Below are positions 60,097-64,000 of a stretch of 64,000 bases of DNA, piece by piece; position 1 is the stretch's first letter, and every line of letters starts with the position of its first letter. The notes under the pieces are model-generated. The model was not told the origin of the DNA. It worked only from the letters and a program-made list of their open reading frames with translations, and did not search any database. A program made the translations under genes and the position numbers. The DNA is from Ceratodon purpureus (Eukaryota > Streptophyta > Bryopsida > Pseudoditrichales > Ditrichaceae), in the NCBI GenBank assembly GCA_014871385.1, contig CM026427.1, positions 9,120,344-9,184,343 on the forward strand, read 5' to 3'.

Positions 60097-63000
60097 CTAT
60101 TCCAGCTCATTTGAGGGTGAATTAGAGCTCGCAAGTTTGGAAGGAGGGCGCCAGGTCTGCATTGTTTTATACCGCCTGGCACACACTACGTACAACCCAA
60201 GGTTGACAAAACTCAGCCCCGCCAGCAGCCAGAAGAAGTAATCAATGTGGCCCCTGTTGAGGTTATCGGCAATCCATCCTGGAGCACCATCCCGTGTCGT
60301 CAACCGTGTGACGATCGATAACAACACACTGCTGAAGAAACTCCCCAAAGCGATAGTCAGCAAACCAAAAGCAGTGCCCAATCCCCGCATGGCGTCTGGG
60401 CACTCCCCGTAGAAGAACTCGTAGACCCCCACATAGGCGAACACTTCCGCAGCTCCCACTAAGAAGTACTGAGGCACTTGCCAGAATACGCTCAACGGGA
60501 CAGGGACTGTGGGGTCGTCTATGAGTCCATGCTCAAGTGCCACTTCCAGGCGTTTGGTCTCTACAGCAGCAGCAGCTACCATTCCGAACACCGAGATTCC
60601 CAACCCGATTCCTATACGTTGAAGCTCCGTGAAGCCACGTGAATTCTTTGTGATTTTAGAGACAAAAGGGACCACAACGAAGTCGTAAATTGGGATCCAA
60701 ATCGCAACGCTTACAATCTCAAATACCGTGAGGGATGCAGGGGGGATCTTGAAGTGACCCATTTGGAGGTCCATAGTTGCTCCTTGAATAACGAAGAGAG
60801 TGGATAGCTGATTGTAGACAGTAGAGAACATGGCACTGGTAATCATGATAGGTATCATTCGCAGAAGAACTTTAACCTGCAGCAATACAATAGAAGGACG
60901 ATCAGCTATAGCATAAATATCTCATGCAAAGAGAGAACCCCTTAACCAGCTGAAACAAGTTCTGATAATCCGATTGAGATGGCCGATTAACTATAAGAAG
61001 CAGGCAGCAGTGGATTGATAAAGTGAGAGCATCAGTCCTATTAAATCATGTGAAATCAACAATTCGAATGTTGGAAGCACTAATCATCTTTAAAACTGCC
61101 CTTCAAAATTCACGATGTGCATTACATAACTCAGATGAGCAGATGAGATTATTACCTCTTCCACTTGGGTGATAGTGCAAAGCCTCCATGGATTAGCAAG
61201 ACTCTCATTGCTCATGTCCCCCTCCATCTCTACAGATGCCTTGTCCAAAAATCTAGCAAGAAGAAAATCAAAGTGAAAACTGAGCACACTGGAAAACGCT
61301 CATGGACGTACCAAACCCTATATTCAATCCAGAAAGGGAGGCATCATCCATACCTGAACTCGTTCGTGTGCCGTATCTTTCGGCTCCCTTGAATGATAGA
61401 CTCCATCTCTTCAGGAACTTCATAAAGATCACCGATAACAGGGGTTTTGAGACGCCATTTCCTAGCTGATGCAATAATCACTTGTCCGATTCTAGCGAGA
61501 GGGTTACCACCGGGTGGGTGGTGCCGGTAGAACGGAGTTCCCGCAAGGAAGCAGATTGTCCCAACGACAACAGCGATTAGAGCTGCTCCATATCCTAAAC
61601 CCCAGCTCACATTGTCTTGGATGTACACGAAGAAGGTTCCAGCTAGGAGCGCTCCAATGTTCATAGACTGGTAGTACCAATTGAAGAACGAGGTCTTCTG
61701 AACTTTCTCCTGGGGATCATCTTCGTCGAATTGATCCGCACCTAAGGATATCACCGGAGCGCATAAAGCACCCGCTCCAAGATCAACCAGATACAATGAA
61801 AAGAATAAGAAGGCCGTTTGCCAAGAAGATGAATGAGGGCATAACCAATCTTGAGTGGAGCATTGCTCAGGCCTTAGTGAAGTTAAGGATGCCGAAACTG
61901 TGAGGAAAACCATGCCCTGCCATACCACCAAATACAGAAATAAAGAGCCATAATTCAGCTTTGGAGAATTTTCTCATGGATTATGTTCAGTATATAAGAG
62001 ATCCTTTCTACGACGATCTCTAATGACTAAGAATCAACAGCGCTAGAGTGATAGACTTAGGCAGGATGTGTAGTTTATACATACGATAATATAAACGAAG
62101 GATGAGACGAACGAGGCCCAGTAGCGACCCCAGTAGGCGTCCGCCAAAAAGGCTCCAACAAGGGGAGTGATGTAGCCCACTCCATTCCAGTTGCTCACGT
62201 TCGTGGCCGCTACAGAATTACTCTGGTGCATCACTGATGTAAGGTACATAACCAGGTTGGCGGAGCACCCGTAAAAGCCCAGATTAACGAACACCTGATT
62301 TGCTGTTCCACCACAAGGCGTTCAAAGATTCAGTTCCACAGACAAGTCATTTCCTACGTTTTGCAAGAGTTTGTTGCCAGCACTACTTCAGGGTTCCTTA
62401 ACCCTGAAGCAAATGCATCCTAATGAAAAAATATCCTGGCATGAAAGAATACTAAGTGACTTGAACACATTCAGGAGTGATTAAATGCCCACAAATCAAG
62501 TCCAAACTCCAAACCCTAAACCTTCATCTTCTCGAGACTCACAGTAAATAAACCAGGATGTCTTCCAGCCTCCGGTCCTGGCCTTGATGGCAGGTCGACC
62601 TCGGAAATCCACAGTGCCATCTGTGGTGTACTCTTCTCCTTTACGCCAGCTCGAAATTCTGGCATCCACATCGTCCCTTCCCTCTTCATCTGCCTGTGCG
62701 AAAACAAAAAACGATGTAACTCCAGATCTCCAGACCTAGTGACATAACCGAAAATTTCAGCAAGTGAAAAAGGTCAAGAGTGAAGAGCGGGTGTCCATGG
62801 TTTCGAACTGAGACACCGAATTCAAAGCTAAAAGCTACAGAGACGACAGTGCGTCATGTCTGTCAATGCAGACATGAATATTATCACAAGGTTCAACAGG
62901 AGAACAGTCCAGAGGACATCCCGCAACAAACCTTGAGCTCAGGCCTCCGGCCCAGAAGAAGACTATCCATCATAACTTCAATCACTTAAACGAAACTTCT

Positions 63001-63665
63001 TGCAGAATTCATACACTTCTCGAGGCTACACATTCCATAAGGTGCAAGGCACACTCTGTTCAACCAAAAAAAAGGTGAAACTTGGAGCTACGAATACGAC
63101 CCATCATATCAATAGCAGTAACAACATAGGCAAAGCCCAGTGAGCAGCACTTCGCATCCACACGCGCCATTAGAGTTACAGCAACACAAAACACAAACAT
63201 CACACCGCGAGAAACTCCTTCCACAACCCGGCAATACCAAAACCAACATTCCTTCACTCCTCAATCATCAACCACTAAAAAAACCTACAGGCACATAATT
63301 TTCTCCTCAACCACACTCAAAACCACCACCCAAAAACACCAATTCTTCCAACATTGACAAACCAATACCATACTCATCACTCAAAAATTCCCAACCCCCA
63401 TCAAAACCTCATAACCCCCAGACCAAGATCCCAAAAACACCCCAAACCAAACCCTAAAACCAAACCCCAAACGTCATTAAAAACTAATCGCAGCTTCAGT
63501 ATCAATCCCAAAAACTAATCCCAAAATTCACAGCATGGTAGAACACATACTCCTACCATATCCCGGAACGAAAACTGAAGATGAGCTCATGAGAGAAGCA
63601 TTACCCGAGGATTCGTGGCCGTTCAAGCGCGTGAAGGCATAGTGCCCAGATAGCTGGTCGCCCAT
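60097..63665 (-). CDS. NPF (NRT1/PTR, POT) family transporter lacking the ExxER motif
   Basis: Twelve-helix MFS carrier of the plant NPF family, which moves nitrate, peptides, hormones or glucosinolates. Six exons on the minus strand: 63605-63665, 62543-62689, 62085-62302, 61354-61916, 61156-61252 and 60097-60876; 621 residues with in-frame joins. The hydrophilic N-terminus ends in YTTDGTVDFRGRPAIKARTG, then GGWKTSWFIY, as in NPF proteins. Helix 1 reads SNQVFVNLGFYGCSANLV; the family's proton-coupling ExxER is replaced by Q72, V75 and N76. Family blocks that remain: VSNWNGVGYITPLVGAFLAD, QFDEDDPQEK, SFFNWYYQSMNIGALL, PQYFLVGAAEVFAYVGVYEF and GLGTAFGLLTIALGSF. The start ATG at 63665 is preferred over an in-frame one 22 codons upstream that would add a basic stretch. 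The family is certain; the substrate is not. Loss of ExxER suggests altered energy coupling. Confidence 0.93.
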
Positions 63666-64000
63666 CAAACAATGATCCCAATGCCAGCTTCTCTGCCTCT
63701 GCCTGTGCCTCCTCCTCTGCAGCCCTTGCAATGTGCAATCGTCCGCTTCATGTCACATGGGTCGTGCCCATCCTGGTGTAGCTTATATGCATCAAAATGG
63801 ATCATTGCACGGAGACGTGCAGCGGGTCCTCCACTCCACCAGGTGCCTTCTGCCTACCCTCCGTGACCTATGAGCAAAGTCTCGTATGTCGCAAGCTATG
63901 TTACGGATACGCAACATGGATGGTGTCGTTTTATGAGTTGGTACAGTGATGGAGCATCTCTCTTGTGTCGGACTCTCGGAGGTGAAACTGAAAAGATGAT
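63666..64000. other. Upstream region of the NPF gene
   Basis: Leader and promoter of the leftward NPF gene; no other gene recognised before the window ends. Confidence 0.4.

Overview
The window is nuclear DNA from a land plant. Genes are split by spliceosomal introns with GT..AG ends, and products include a chloroplast IF-2, a putative thylakoid-lumen protein, an NPF transporter and a VAN3-binding/FORKED-type protein. Gene bodies sit in AT-rich, gene-poor DNA with few transposons, and the single-copy gene style with several unfamiliar proteins fits a bryophyte, most likely a moss. That placement is inference. There are no operons, CRISPR arrays or prokaryotic defence genes.

Layout: a transposon end (1-468); PP2C phosphatase (-, 1759-4506); a transposon-rich stretch holding a decayed LINE with RNase H, zinc-finger and nuclease-like remnants (7075-8480), a tRNA-like SINE head (about 8630-8715), minisatellites and a 922-bp non-autonomous TIR element (9596-10517); chloroplast IF-2 (-, 11206-17734, 13 exons); a repeat-rich tail-anchored protein behind a G-box/ABRE promoter (+, 19273-20094); a doubtful small spliced gene (-, 20449-20888); a patatin-like phospholipase (+, 23448-27050); a small protein with a thylakoid Tat-type signal (-, 27945-29049); an apparently intact 4.7-kb pogo/Tigger-like transposon (30572-35265); an AT-rich desert; a RIN4/NOI protein (+, 39864-41757); an F-box protein (+, 43173-44548); a VAN3-binding-like protein (-, 45341-48067); an unusual 2OG-Fe(II) oxygenase (+, 50756-52990); IBA57 (-, 54441-57154); a second F-box protein (+, 58286-59591); and an NPF transporter (-, 60097-63665).

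Exon joins were made by hand. Every multi-exon model listed as a CDS has GT/AG borders and summed exon lengths divisible by three. The genes do not form a pathway: organelle functions (IF-2, IBA57, the lumen protein) are mixed with signalling and transport genes, mostly as divergent or convergent pairs. The points most worth a second look are the tail-anchored repeat protein, the NPF lacking its ExxER motif, the RIN4-like protein with a CaaX end, the LINE remnant that seems to combine RNase H with a C-terminal PD-(D/E)XK-like region, and the intact pogo element with its relatives.
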